Part shown: one piece after another, positions 27,317 through 35,744 of the stretch
Layout of the letters: each line of letters opens with the position of its first letter
Numbering within the stretch: position 1 is the stretch's first letter
Assembly (NCBI RefSeq): GCF_022346885.1
Contig: NZ_JAKRNK010000001.1
Span: 62,001-126,000 of the forward strand
Direction of reading: 5' to 3'
DNA: 64,000 nucleotides
DNA from: Paenibacillus sp. ACRRX
GTDB taxonomy: Bacteria > Bacillota > Bacilli > Paenibacillales > Paenibacillaceae
The notes under the pieces: model-generated
Databases searched by the model: none
The model's input: only the letters and a program-made list of their open reading frames with translations
Told to the model about the DNA's origin: nothing
Translations under genes and position numbers: made by a program

Positions 27317-27347
27317 AAGGTGCACAATGGTGTGCATGCCCTTTTTT
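27317..27347 (+). terminator. Terminator of the eut regulatory RNA
   Basis: The fourth hairpin extended by AAGG/CCTT with a small bulge, followed by six T residues. It marks the end of the long form of the RNA. Confidence 0.65.
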
Positions 27348-27445
27348 ATACAACATCACCTATATGCTATTGCGTAGCAGTTGAGATTCGGTTGACGAAT
27401 ATCGGTGTTACAGTGTACAGTTGAGATAGACAATTTAATGATTGC

Positions 27446-27523
27446 TGCACAATGGCGTGCACATGATAATACAAGCAAAGAGGCTTTTGAAGGGAACGTA
27501 TCCCTTTGAAAGTCTCTTTTTTT
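27446..27523 (+). promoter_or_regulatory. EutV antitermination site and terminator in the eutG leader
   Basis: Hairpin P1 (27446-27461, stem TGCAC/GTGCA, loop AATGGC) is followed after 11 bases by P2 (27473-27486, stem AAGC/GCTT, loop AAAGAG). The 3' arm and loop of P2 form the 5' strand of a long terminator (27477-27523) made from AAAGAGGCTTT and AAAGTCTCTTT and ending in seven T residues. P2 and the terminator are mutually exclusive, the known EutV mechanism. The region 27348-27445 holds no gene. Confidence 0.85.
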
Positions 27524-27553
27524 GTTTCCAATAATTTCATGGAGGTGCCTTAC

Positions 27554-28696
27554 ATGGACAAAATTTCAATGAAAACGGACATCTATCTGGGGCAAGGTGC
27601 ACTGGATCGCCTGTCAGAGTGGAGAAATAGACGGATCTTCGTAGTCACAGATCCATTTATGGTGAAGTCGGGGATGATTAACCTGCTGTTCGAACGACTG
27701 CATGACAGCAACGAACAATACATTTTCAGCAACATTGTTCCAGATCCTCCCGTTGAGATTGTGACAGAAGGTGTGGAAGCGCTCGGCGCGTTTCAAGCGG
27801 ACCTGATGATTGCAATTGGTGGTGGATCTGCTATAGATGCAGCTAAGGCAATGAAGCTGTTCGCCCACAAATTGCTGGATCAGCATGACATGCCATTTGT
27901 AGCCATTCCGACAACTAGCGGGACAGGCTCAGAGGTGACATCCTTCTCCGTCATCAGCGACAAAGAGAAAAATATTAAATATCCTTTGGTTTCCGATGAC
28001 ATGCTGCCGCAAGAAGCAATATTGGACCCAGAGCTGGTCAAAAGTGTGCCAGACTTCATCACTGCTGATACGGGCATGGATGTACTGACACATGCTATTG
28101 AAGCATATGTGTCTACCAAAGCAAACGATATTTCCGATGCATTGGCGGAAAAGGCGATCAAACTCGTATTGGCTTATTTGCCACGTGCTTATCAGGATGG
28201 CAACGATCTAGAGGCACGCGAGAAAATGCACAATGCCTCTTGCCTGGCAGGGATGGCGTTTAATATTACGTCGCTCGGGCTTAACCATGGAATTGCACAT
28301 GTGGCCGGAGCGAAATTCAAGATTGCGCACGGACGCATGAATGCGCTGCTGCTGCCGCATGTCATTGCCTATAATGCAGACTACAAGCCGGGTTACGGTA
28401 AAGAAGAGAGCAACGCTGCAGCGGTTAGATACGCGGAAATCGCCAGCATATTGGGATTGAATGCACCACATGCCAAGAGCGGCGTGCGCAGTCTGATTCA
28501 AGCGATCAAGCAGTTGCAGAAGCAATTAAAAATGCCGCAGACACTACAAGAGTGCGGCGTGGAACGAGCAGCGCTGGAAGAGATGCGCGGGGCCATTGCA
28601 GAAGGCGCATTGCAAGACGGATGCACGGCCACTAACCCACGTGTAGCTACTGCTGCAGACGTCGTTGAAATTTTGAACAAAATGTATCAATCATAA
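27554..28696 (+). CDS. eutG: Iron-containing alcohol dehydrogenase EutG
   Basis: ATG 27554 follows ATGGAGGTG; the open frame upstream lies within the terminator and is not translated. The 380-residue protein has the NAD-binding IAIGGGSAIDAAKAMK motif at about residues 85-100 and the iron-ligand region with DVLTHAIEAYVS (His) and GLNHGIAHVAGAKFKIAHGRMNA (two His). It reduces acetaldehyde from ethanolamine cleavage to ethanol, regenerating NAD+ within the microcompartment. It could also be called PduQ-like; the eut context favours EutG. It is under its own EutV-controlled terminator. Confidence 0.88.
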   Translation: MDKISMKTDIYLGQGALDRLSEWRNRRIFVVTDPFMVKSGMINLLFERLHDSNEQYIFSNIVPDPPVEIVTEGVEALGAFQADLMIAIGGGSAIDAAKAMKLFAHKLLDQHDMPFVAIPTTSGTGSEVTSFSVISDKEKNIKYPLVSDDMLPQEAILDPELVKSVPDFITADTGMDVLTHAIEAYVSTKANDISDALAEKAIKLVLAYLPRAYQDGNDLEAREKMHNASCLAGMAFNITSLGLNHGIAHVAGAKFKIAHGRMNALLLPHVIAYNADYKPGYGKEESNAAAVRYAEIASILGLNAPHAKSGVRSLIQAIKQLQKQLKMPQTLQECGVERAALEEMRGAIAEGALQDGCTATNPRVATAADVVEILNKMYQS

Positions 28697-28759
28697 ATTG
28701 GAATGAAGTTTCAGATGTAATGATATTGACAACGCTTGCAGGTTAAAATATAGTAAAAG

Positions 28760-28847
28760 TAACACAACGGCGTGTTGCATACAAATAAAAGCGAAGAGGC
28801 TTCTTAAAATTTCCGTGTGAACTTTTAAGGGGTCTTTATGTTTTTTT
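28760..28847 (+). promoter_or_regulatory. EutV antitermination site and terminator in the eutS leader
   Basis: P1 (28760-28777) has stem AACAC/GTGTT and loop AACGGC. P2 (28789-28802) has stem AAGC/GCTT and loop GAAGAG, so position 1 is G rather than A. P1 and P2 are 11 bases apart as in the eutG leader. The terminator uses AAGAGGCTTCTTAAAA against TTTTAAGGGGTCTTT and ends in seven T residues. Confidence 0.78.
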
Positions 28848-28889
28848 ACAGCTATTTCAAGTGTCACTGACATGAGATGGGATGAGAGT

Positions 28890-29243
28890 ATGGACCAACA
28901 CAATGAGAAACAACGAGTTATTCAAGAATATGTGCCTGGTAAACAGGTTACGCTGGCTCATATTATCGCGAATCCGAATCCGGACATTTACAAGAAGCTC
29001 GGATTGGGAAGCGAGGCAAAGGATGCCATCGGCATTATGACCATTACGCCAAGTGAGGCTTCTATTATTGCGGCTGATATTGCAACGAAGGCGGCTGGCG
29101 TTCAGATTGGCTTTGTTGACCGATTCAGCGGATCTCTGGTTGTCACGGGGGATGTATCATCCGTCGAATCCGCAGTAAGTGAAGTCCTGCTGGGACTACA
29201 ACATATTATTGGCTTCTCGGCTGCGAAGATTACGAGAACGTAG
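28890..29243 (+). CDS. eutS: Microcompartment shell protein EutS
   Basis: ATG 28890 follows GGGATGAGAG. The 117-residue protein carries a single BMC domain with the circularly permuted order of EutS/PduU: an N-terminal extension forming a beta-barrel ([21 protein letters not shown]) precedes the core [28 protein letters not shown] and [23 protein letters not shown]. EutS forms bent hexamers of the shell facets. It starts the transcript unit with eutP, eutV and eutW. Confidence 0.92.
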   Translation: MDQHNEKQRVIQEYVPGKQVTLAHIIANPNPDIYKKLGLGSEAKDAIGIMTITPSEASIIAADIATKAAGVQIGFVDRFSGSLVVTGDVSSVESAVSEVLLGLQHIIGFSAAKITRT

Positions 29244-29257
29244 GAGAAGAAGCTGCG

Positions 29258-29689
29258 ATGAAGAAAATTATTTTTGCCGGAAGCACAGGCTCAGGTAAGA
29301 CAACACTGTGCCAGAAGCTGCACGGTCAGGCAATTGCTTATAAGAAGACACAGGCTGTCGAGAGCTTCGAGCAAGCGATCGATACGCCGGGGGAGTGCAT
29401 CGAGAATCGTTATTTGTACAAGATGCTGCTTGTCTCTAGTGTCGATGCAGACGTGATTGGGCTTGTGCAAGATTGCACGAAGGAAGAAAGTTATTTCCCG
29501 CCTGCTTTTGCTACCGTTTTTGCCAAGCCGGTGATTGGAATTGTGACAAAAGTAGAACTGGCACAATCCCGTGATGAGGTGGCACAAGCGAGAGCACATT
29601 TACAGGCGGCGGGTGTAGAAGCGATTTTTGAGGTCTCAACGATAGAGGACATAGGCGTAGAGGCGCTTCAACATTATTTGGAAGCGTAA
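29258..29689 (+). CDS. eutP: EutP/PduV-type P-loop GTPase
   Basis: The 143-residue protein starts 15 bases after the eutS stop, after AGGAGAAG. It shows a P-loop GSTGSGKTT at residues 8-16, a switch-like DTPGECIENR near 43-52, and VTKVEL in the NKxD position (TKxE), so the G4 motif is degenerate. EutP has been reported as an acetate kinase-type activity in Salmonella, while PduV is implicated in compartment movement. It sits immediately before the regulators eutV-eutW. Confidence 0.9.
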   Translation: MKKIIFAGSTGSGKTTLCQKLHGQAIAYKKTQAVESFEQAIDTPGECIENRYLYKMLLVSSVDADVIGLVQDCTKEESYFPPAFATVFAKPVIGIVTKVELAQSRDEVAQARAHLQAAGVEAIFEVSTIEDIGVEALQHYLEA

Positions 29690-29753
29690 TGACATCCTCC
29701 TAAGGGGCGTTCAAGGGACAAGCAAATACGGCAGACAACGAGGTGCGTGACAC

Positions 29754-30326
29754 ATGAATGGAAAAATTGTAATAGTCGACGATGAACCTATTACAAGGAT
29801 GGATATTCGTGAGATGCTGGAAGAGGCGGGCTACAATGTTGTAGGCGAAGCTTCCGATGGCTTTGAGGCTATCGAATTATGTAAAAAGCATCTGCCCGAC
29901 TTGGTGATCATGGATGTGCAAATGCCCATTCTAGATGGTCTAAAGGCGGGTAAACGAATCATTTCAGAACAGCTGGCGGGCGGGATTGTACTGCTGACCG
30001 CATTCAGCGACAAACAAACAATCGAAAAGGCATCCGCTGTCGGAGCGCTTGGTTATCTGGTGAAGCCGCTTGATGAGAAGTCGTTTATTCCTATGGTTGA
30101 AGTGACGATTGCCAAAGGCAGGGAAATACGCAAGCTTGAACAGAATTTGTCCAAGCTGACGCAGAAAATGGAAGAGCGCAAAGCAGTCGAAAAGGCTAAA
30201 GGAATCTTGATGAAGGAAAATGGCTGTACGGAAGAAGAAGCCTATCAGACCCTGCGAAAACTAAGTATGGACCGACGGTGTCCTATGATCGAAATCGCAA
30301 CGACAATCGTCATTTCGTATGACTAA
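29754..30326 (+). CDS. eutV: ANTAR-domain antiterminator response regulator EutV
   Basis: The 190-residue protein has a receiver domain with DDE at 9-11, phospho-acceptor Asp54 (VIMDVQMP) and conserved Lys near 103 (YLVKPLDEK). A coiled-coil linker (KLEQNLSKLTQKMEERKAVEKA) leads to a C-terminal ANTAR domain (AKGILMKENGCTEEEAYQTL). Phosphorylated EutV dimers bind paired hexaloop hairpins and prevent terminator formation. Suitable sites exist upstream of eutG, eutS and eutA and in the regulatory RNA. It overlaps eutW by eight bases. Confidence 0.95.
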   Translation: MNGKIVIVDDEPITRMDIREMLEEAGYNVVGEASDGFEAIELCKKHLPDLVIMDVQMPILDGLKAGKRIISEQLAGGIVLLTAFSDKQTIEKASAVGALGYLVKPLDEKSFIPMVEVTIAKGREIRKLEQNLSKLTQKMEERKAVEKAKGILMKENGCTEEEAYQTLRKLSMDRRCPMIEIATTIVISYD

Positions 30327-31743
30327 TGTCAAAGCACAGATTGAACAGTTGTGTAATCGTCATACGGGCTTAACAGAGTCGGATATCGAACGAATCGTAA
30401 ATATTGCGCAATCCTTTGAAATGTCAGAGGTGCAGGACGATGTATTTATCGATGTGTTGTCTAGTGTGGCTAGCGAGGCTATCGTAGTCTATCACCGCCG
30501 TCCAACAGAGGGGCAATCGTTGTACTTGCATCCAGTTACGGGGGAAAAAGCACTGCGTGAAAACGAACCGGGTGTCCTAAGGACGCTGGAGACAGGCATT
30601 ATGTCTCAGGGGCTCGTTGCCAACACGCAGGAGAATCATCTGGTCAGACAAACCGTATATCCGATTAAGAACCAAGAGGGTGTCATTGCGGTCGTGATTT
30701 ACGAGAAGGATGTTAGCGACAACATTCAAGCCCATTTCAAGGTGACGGGGACACCGTACGAAGATAGCGAGATGTCCTCGATGCTGACCGCGATGCTACG
30801 CTTTAAGGACTCGATCATCAATCAGTTGGAGGATGCTGTTCTCGTATTCGACAGGCATGGATTTTTGAAGCTGAAAAATATAAAAGCAGATGTGTACTAT
30901 CGGCAGCTTGGTTATTTGGAGGACATTCAAGGATTACATTATGACAATCTGTCGCTCGATCAGACCATGTTTGCTGAGGTAATGAGGCAGCATTCGGTTG
31001 CTCCAAGTTGTCCGTTGACGACAGATGTAAAGGCCGCAGACCGCTACTATCAGGTAAAACGGTTATTTATAGAAGAGCAAGATCTTTGTGTAGGTGTGAT
31101 TCTGCATGATGTGACCGAGATCAAAGACAAGGAAGCAGAAATTGTATCCAAGTCGGTGGCCATTCGGGAAATTCATCATCGGGTAAAAAATAATTTGCAG
31201 ACGGTAGCTTCTCTGCTCCGAATACAGGGGCGTCAATGCGAGAGTCCTGAAGCTAAAAAATGCTTAAATGACAGCGTCAGCCGAGTCCTTGCGATCGCGG
31301 CGACTCATGAACTGTTATCCACCGAAATCGATGCACAGGTGGACCTGCTTGATGTAATACGACTTATAGCTGCGAACATTCAACGCTGCTTTGTTGACTG
31401 CCAAGCGGTAGATATCCAAATATCGGCCGCACAAAGTATCTGCTTGGACAGTGATCGTACGGTGGCAATTGCCCTTATTGTGAGCGAACTGCTTCATAAT
31501 AGCTATGAACATGCGTTTGATGACTGTTCAGATGGAACGATAAAGGTAAGTGCGCATTTAGAAGGCGGCTTAGTCACAGTGGAGGTTGCTGATGACGGCA
31601 TTGGATTTGCTGCTGATGAGGGTTCGCATAAAAGCTTAGGTTTATCGATTGTACGCAGTTACGTGAAGGAAAAGCTGAAAGGCAAGCTTGGGATTGTGTC
31701 CAACAGCAGCGGTACGGCAGTTACGTTTACATTTAAAAAATAA
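30319..31743 (+). CDS. eutW: Ethanolamine sensor histidine kinase EutW
   Basis: The 474-residue kinase lacks obvious membrane helices. The N-terminal half holds a sensor region like EutW, followed by a PAS-like segment (NQLEDAVLVFDRHGFLKLKN). A HisKA_2-type phosphoacceptor box IHHRVKNNLQTVASLL has His at about residue 286. The ATPase domain shows ELLHNSYEHAF (N-box), ADDGIGFA (G1) and KSLGLSIV (G2). In Enterococcus EutW senses ethanolamine in the cytosol and phosphorylates EutV. Translational overlap with eutV fits equimolar expression. Confidence 0.93.
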   Translation: MTNVKAQIEQLCNRHTGLTESDIERIVNIAQSFEMSEVQDDVFIDVLSSVASEAIVVYHRRPTEGQSLYLHPVTGEKALRENEPGVLRTLETGIMSQGLVANTQENHLVRQTVYPIKNQEGVIAVVIYEKDVSDNIQAHFKVTGTPYEDSEMSSMLTAMLRFKDSIINQLEDAVLVFDRHGFLKLKNIKADVYYRQLGYLEDIQGLHYDNLSLDQTMFAEVMRQHSVAPSCPLTTDVKAADRYYQVKRLFIEEQDLCVGVILHDVTEIKDKEAEIVSKSVAIREIHHRVKNNLQTVASLLRIQGRQCESPEAKKCLNDSVSRVLAIAATHELLSTEIDAQVDLLDVIRLIAANIQRCFVDCQAVDIQISAAQSICLDSDRTVAIALIVSELLHNSYEHAFDDCSDGTIKVSAHLEGGLVTVEVADDGIGFAADEGSHKSLGLSIVRSYVKEKLKGKLGIVSNSSGTAVTFTFKK

Positions 31744-31750
31744 ATCATCA

Positions 31751-31836
31751 GGCTACAAGGGTGTAGTCCTGTAAGCAACGAGGCTTAGAGTAAACCATGT
31801 CCCACATTTGGGGTGGTTATAACTTTAAGCCTTTTT
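31751..31836 (+). promoter_or_regulatory. EutV antitermination site and terminator in the eutA leader
   Basis: P1 (31751-31768) has a six-pair stem and loop AAGGGT. P2 (31772-31787) has stem TAAGC/GCTTA and loop AACGAG. The 3' arm of P2 (GGCTTA) is also the start of the terminator stem AGGCTTAGAGT, which pairs with ACTTTAAGCCT and is followed by five T residues. P1 and P2 are only three bases apart here. Confidence 0.85.
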
Positions 31837-31877
31837 GTGTTCATTTTGGTGTAAACAAACGATGGGGGATGAGAGTA

Positions 31878-33308
31878 GTGAACGAGCAGCTGCTAAGTGT
31901 AGGCATCGATATGGGAACGTCCACGACGCAACTCGTGCTGTCAAAGCTGCATATTCAGAATCTGGCTTCTGCTTTTTCGGTGCCGCGCTTAGTGATTGCG
32001 GAGAAAGAAGTAGTATATCGCAGTGATATTTGCTTCACACCCGTGCTGGCAGACAATCGGATCGATATGCAGCAAATCAAGACGTTTGTGGTAGAGCAGT
32101 ATCAAAAAGCTGGTATTCAAAAGGAAGAGATTCAAACAGGAGCTGTCATCATTACTGGTGAGACGGCACGTAAGGATAACGCCAATGAAGTGCTGTTGTC
32201 GTTAAGCGGTTTTGCGGGAGATTTTGTGGTTGCTACCGCAGGTCCAGATCTGGAAAGCATTATTGCTGCCAAAGGAGCAGGCGCACATACCTACTCCAAA
32301 GATCATAACACCTCCATTGTCAACATCGACATTGGTGGAGGCACCAGCAATCTGGCGCTGTTTACGGATGGAGAGCTGCTGGATACGGGCTGCCTGGATA
32401 TTGGAGGCCGCTTGATTAAGGTGGATCAGAGGACGCATGCCATTACGTATATTGCACCGAAGATTAAGCAGTTGGCAGAACGCCGGGGGATCAATCTAGC
32501 ATTGGGCATGGTTGTTACTCCTCTGGAGTTGGAGCCGATTATCGGAGAAATGGTCAAGCTGCTGGAAGAAAGCGTAGGGCTTCGTCAGCCAAGTGACTTC
32601 TATGACACGATTGTGACGAACAAAGGATTGAAGCTAGAGCGGACAATACCGTGTATTTCCTTCTCTGGTGGGGTTGCCGATTACATTTACCAAGAAGCCT
32701 CTGGCGATGTGTTCCAGTATGGAGACATTGGGATTTTGCTTGGCAGGGCGATTGCCGCCTCTCCATTAACACAGCGGATGACAGTAGCGCGTTCAGCCGA
32801 AACGATCAGGGCAACCGTCGTGGGAGCCGGATCACATACAACGGAGATTAGCGGAAGCACGATTACCTACACGGAAGAGAGCTTTCCGATCAAAAGCATT
32901 CCCATTCTGAAGCTGACAGGGGCAGATGAATCTGGCAGCGATGAGGTGCTGGCACAGGCCATTGCCGATAAGTTGAATTGGTTCAAGTTAAACAACGATC
33001 TGCAGCGGGTTGCTATTGCGATCGAAGGGAAGAGTAGCCCGAGCTTCGAAGAGGTGCAGAAGTATGCCCGTGGACTGTATAAGGGCATGGCGGAGCTGTT
33101 GGAGCGGGAATATCCGCTCATCGTGATCGTTCACCACGATATGGCGAAGGTATTGGGGCAGTCGCTGTATGCTTTGCTTGACTATAAAAAAGATGTCGTT
33201 TGTATCGATAGCGTTCAGGTGGACAATGGTGACTACATTGACATTGGCAAGCCGATTGCGGGGGGCAAAGTGTTGCCCGTTGTAATTAAGACGCTAGTGT
33301 TTCATTAA
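31878..33308 (+). CDS. eutA: Ethanolamine ammonia-lyase reactivating factor EutA
   Basis: I favour GTG 31878, after GGGGGATGAGAG; ATG 31869 in the same frame is too close to that site. The 476-residue protein shows the sugar kinase/Hsp70 actin-like ATPase fold: VGIDMGTSTTQLVLS (phosphate-1) at the N-terminus and VNIDIGGGTSNLALF (phosphate-2) near residue 155. EutA removes inactive cobalamin from ethanolamine ammonia-lyase using ATP so that fresh adenosylcobalamin can bind. It heads the large structural part of the eut operon. Confidence 0.92.
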   Translation: MNEQLLSVGIDMGTSTTQLVLSKLHIQNLASAFSVPRLVIAEKEVVYRSDICFTPVLADNRIDMQQIKTFVVEQYQKAGIQKEEIQTGAVIITGETARKDNANEVLLSLSGFAGDFVVATAGPDLESIIAAKGAGAHTYSKDHNTSIVNIDIGGGTSNLALFTDGELLDTGCLDIGGRLIKVDQRTHAITYIAPKIKQLAERRGINLALGMVVTPLELEPIIGEMVKLLEESVGLRQPSDFYDTIVTNKGLKLERTIPCISFSGGVADYIYQEASGDVFQYGDIGILLGRAIAASPLTQRMTVARSAETIRATVVGAGSHTTEISGSTITYTEESFPIKSIPILKLTGADESGSDEVLAQAIADKLNWFKLNNDLQRVAIAIEGKSSPSFEEVQKYARGLYKGMAELLEREYPLIVIVHHDMAKVLGQSLYALLDYKKDVVCIDSVQVDNGDYIDIGKPIAGGKVLPVVIKTLVFH

Positions 33309-33338
33309 ATTGAGCTGGATTTGGAAGGAGGAGCTTTT

Positions 33339-34703
33339 ATGATTTTGAAAACGAAATTGTTTGGCCGTGTGTATCAATTTAACACACTGATGGAAGTAAT
33401 GGCGAAAGCCAATGAAGAAAAATCGGGGGATATGCTAGCTGGTCTTGGGGCGACTTCCTCAGAAGAACGAGTAGCCGCCAAGGTGGTGCTGTCCCAGATA
33501 AAAATGTCGGATTTGCGCAACAATCCTGCGGTTCCTTATGAACTGGATGAGGTTACTCGTATTATTCAGGATCAGGTAAATGAACGTATATATAGTGAAA
33601 TTCAGAACTGGACGGTAGAAGAGCTGCGGGAATGGATTCTGAATGAAAATACAACAGAGTCGGACATCAAGCGTGTATCTCGTGGGTTGACAGCAGAGAT
33701 GGTAGCTGCGGTTTGCAAGATCATGTCCAATCTCGATTTGATGTATGGGGCAAAGAAAATCCGGATTACAGCCAGCGCAAATACGACGATTGGTCGTGCA
33801 GGTACGTTGTCTGCACGCTTGCAGCCGAATCATCCAACCGATGATCCTGATGGGATTATGGCTTCGTTGATGGAAGGACTGACCTTTGGCATCGGGGACG
33901 CGGTGCTGGGGCTTAATCCGGTGGACGACTCTGTAGAAAGCGTAACTCGTGTGCTGAAGCGCTTTGAGGAATTCCGTCAGAAGTGGGAGATTCCGACGCA
34001 AACGTGCGTGTTGGCCCATGTAACGACACAGATGGAAGCCGTCAAGCGCGGCGCGCCGACAGGTCTGATCTTCCAATCCATTGCCGGCTCGCAAAAAGGC
34101 AACGCGGCGTTTGGCTTTGATGCGGCAACCATTGAAGAAGCGCAGGATCTGGTACTTCGTCAAGGACAGGTTGCGGGACCTAACGTAATGTACTTCGAGA
34201 CGGGACAAGGTTCGGAGCTGTCATCGGAAGCGCACCATGGCATCGACCAAGTGACGATGGAAGCTCGCTGCTATGGTTTTGCAAAGAAATATAATCCGTT
34301 TCTCGTAAACACGGTAGTTGGCTTTATCGGTCCTGAGTATTTGTACGATGCAAAGCAGGTTATTCGCGCGGGACTGGAAGATCACTTTATGGGTAAGCTG
34401 ACAGGCATTTCGATGGGCTGTGACGCTTGTTATACAAACCACATGAAGGCTGACCAGAACGATCTTGAGAATTTGGCGGTCCTGTTGTCTACGGCAGGCT
34501 GCAACTTCTTTATGGGTATTCCGCATGGCGATGATGTCATGCTCAATTATCAGACGACTGGGTATCATGAGACCGCTACTCTGCGTGAACTCCTTGGTTT
34601 GCGCCCGATCCGTGAGTTTGAACAATGGATGGAGAAAATGGGCTTCATCGAGAATGGAAAGATGACTAAAAAAGCCGGCGACGCGTCTGTATTTCTGAAA
34701 TAA
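33339..34703 (+). CDS. eutB: Ethanolamine ammonia-lyase large subunit EutB
   Basis: ATG 33339 follows GGAAGGAGGAG. The 454-residue TIM-barrel protein contains the substrate- and cobalamin-binding sequences AHVTTQMEAVKRGAPTGLIF, FETGQGSELSSEAHHG and GFIGPEYLYDAKQVIRAGLEDHFMGK, the last part being highly conserved in EutB. With EutC it converts ethanolamine to acetaldehyde and ammonia by an adenosylcobalamin radical mechanism. Length is normal for the family. Confidence 0.96.
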   Translation: MILKTKLFGRVYQFNTLMEVMAKANEEKSGDMLAGLGATSSEERVAAKVVLSQIKMSDLRNNPAVPYELDEVTRIIQDQVNERIYSEIQNWTVEELREWILNENTTESDIKRVSRGLTAEMVAAVCKIMSNLDLMYGAKKIRITASANTTIGRAGTLSARLQPNHPTDDPDGIMASLMEGLTFGIGDAVLGLNPVDDSVESVTRVLKRFEEFRQKWEIPTQTCVLAHVTTQMEAVKRGAPTGLIFQSIAGSQKGNAAFGFDAATIEEAQDLVLRQGQVAGPNVMYFETGQGSELSSEAHHGIDQVTMEARCYGFAKKYNPFLVNTVVGFIGPEYLYDAKQVIRAGLEDHFMGKLTGISMGCDACYTNHMKADQNDLENLAVLLSTAGCNFFMGIPHGDDVMLNYQTTGYHETATLRELLGLRPIREFEQWMEKMGFIENGKMTKKAGDASVFLK

Positions 34704-34721
34704 GGAAGGGAGGTAGCTAAC

Positions 34722-35723
34722 ATGAACGAAAAAGACCTGAAATCCATGATTGAATCGATTTTGAATGAAATGGTAGGAGGCGCGCCAGGGGAGAAGCAAG
34801 CAGCGACTGCTACGACAGCTGCTCCACAAGCGTTGAAGCCAGAAGCAGAATTGGCAGGACTTATGCAGGCGAGCATGCCGGTGGAAGCGCAAGAACAAGG
34901 AAAAGCGAACCATGAAGTAGGTCAGACGCAAGGACACGAATCGTTGTCTGAAGACAACGATGAATGTTTGGATGATATTACGGAAATAGACCTTCGCAAG
35001 CTGCTGCTCGTTCCCGAACCTGCAGATCGTGAAGGCTACATGAAAATGAAAGAAAAAACACCAGCTCGACTTGGCGTGTGGCGTGCAGGCCCACGTTACA
35101 AGACGATTACGTCGTTGAGATTCCGTGCTGACCATGCTGCTGCACAGGATGCCGTTTTCTCCTACGTGTCTGAAGCGTTCGTGAAGGAAATGAACATGGT
35201 TGCGGTGGAGACGATGTGCCGGGACAAGGATGAATATATTACACGGCCAGACTTAGGTCGCCAATTCTCCCCTGAGACGGTTGAACAGATCAAGAAGCAT
35301 ACGACCAAGCAAGCTAAAGTACAGCTGATGGTTGGAGACGGTTTGAGCTCGGCAGCAATTGAGGCTAATTTGCGCGACATCGTGCCAGCTATTACGCAAG
35401 GTCTCAAAATGTACGGCTTTGATGTTGGCAACATTTTGTTTGTGAAGCATTGTCGTGTTCCTTCCATGGATGTGATCGGGGATGTTACCGAGGCGGATGT
35501 GATTTGCTTGCTGGTTGGTGAGCGTCCGGGACTGGTTACGGCAGAATCAATGAGTGCATACATCGCCTATAAGCCAACTGTTGGGATGCCAGAGGCAAGA
35601 CGTACCGTGATCTCAAACATTCACTCAGGTGGAACGCCTGCTGTGGAAGCGGGAGCCCATATTGCTGAATTAATTAAGACGATGATCGATCGCAAAGCAT
35701 CGGGTATTGACTTGAAATTATAG
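34722..35723 (+). CDS. eutC: Ethanolamine ammonia-lyase small subunit EutC
   Basis: The 333-residue subunit starts after AAGGGAGGTAGC. Residues 1-20 ([20 protein letters not shown]) look like an amphipathic encapsulation helix. About 75 residues of Ala/Gln/Glu-rich linker follow before the conserved core ([33 protein letters not shown]). Cobalamin-binding elements are [14 protein letters not shown] and [22 protein letters not shown]. The linker makes it longer than the Salmonella protein (about 300). It targets the lyase into the shell and completes the active site. Confidence 0.95.
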   Translation: MNEKDLKSMIESILNEMVGGAPGEKQAATATTAAPQALKPEAELAGLMQASMPVEAQEQGKANHEVGQTQGHESLSEDNDECLDDITEIDLRKLLLVPEPADREGYMKMKEKTPARLGVWRAGPRYKTITSLRFRADHAAAQDAVFSYVSEAFVKEMNMVAVETMCRDKDEYITRPDLGRQFSPETVEQIKKHTTKQAKVQLMVGDGLSSAAIEANLRDIVPAITQGLKMYGFDVGNILFVKHCRVPSMDVIGDVTEADVICLLVGERPGLVTAESMSAYIAYKPTVGMPEARRTVISNIHSGGTPAVEAGAHIAELIKTMIDRKASGIDLKL

Positions 35724-35744
35724 AAAATGGCAAGGAGGCTCCAT

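Larger units (their letters stand above)
26994..27347 (+). ncRNA. EutX/Rli55-like regulatory RNA with four ANTAR-type hairpins
   Basis: Downstream of the riboswitch terminator, no ORF is present, but four hairpins with six-base loops of type A-N-N-G-N-N occur: 27222-27239 (loop ACTGAT, 6-bp stem), 27264-27281 (loop AATGGA), 27297-27316 (loop AAGGCA, perfect 7-bp stem) and 27320-27337 (loop AATGGT). T residues at 27342-27347 end the transcript. EutX in Enterococcus and Rli55 in Listeria have the same organisation (cobalamin riboswitch then ANTAR hairpins) and sequester the antiterminator EutV when cobalamin is lacking. The decoy function here is inferred from this structure. Confidence 0.8.

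Noticed and set aside
27365-27379. Hairpin TGCTA/TAGCA as a further ANTAR site
   Set aside because: It closes a five-base loop (TTGCG) rather than a hexaloop with A1 and G4.
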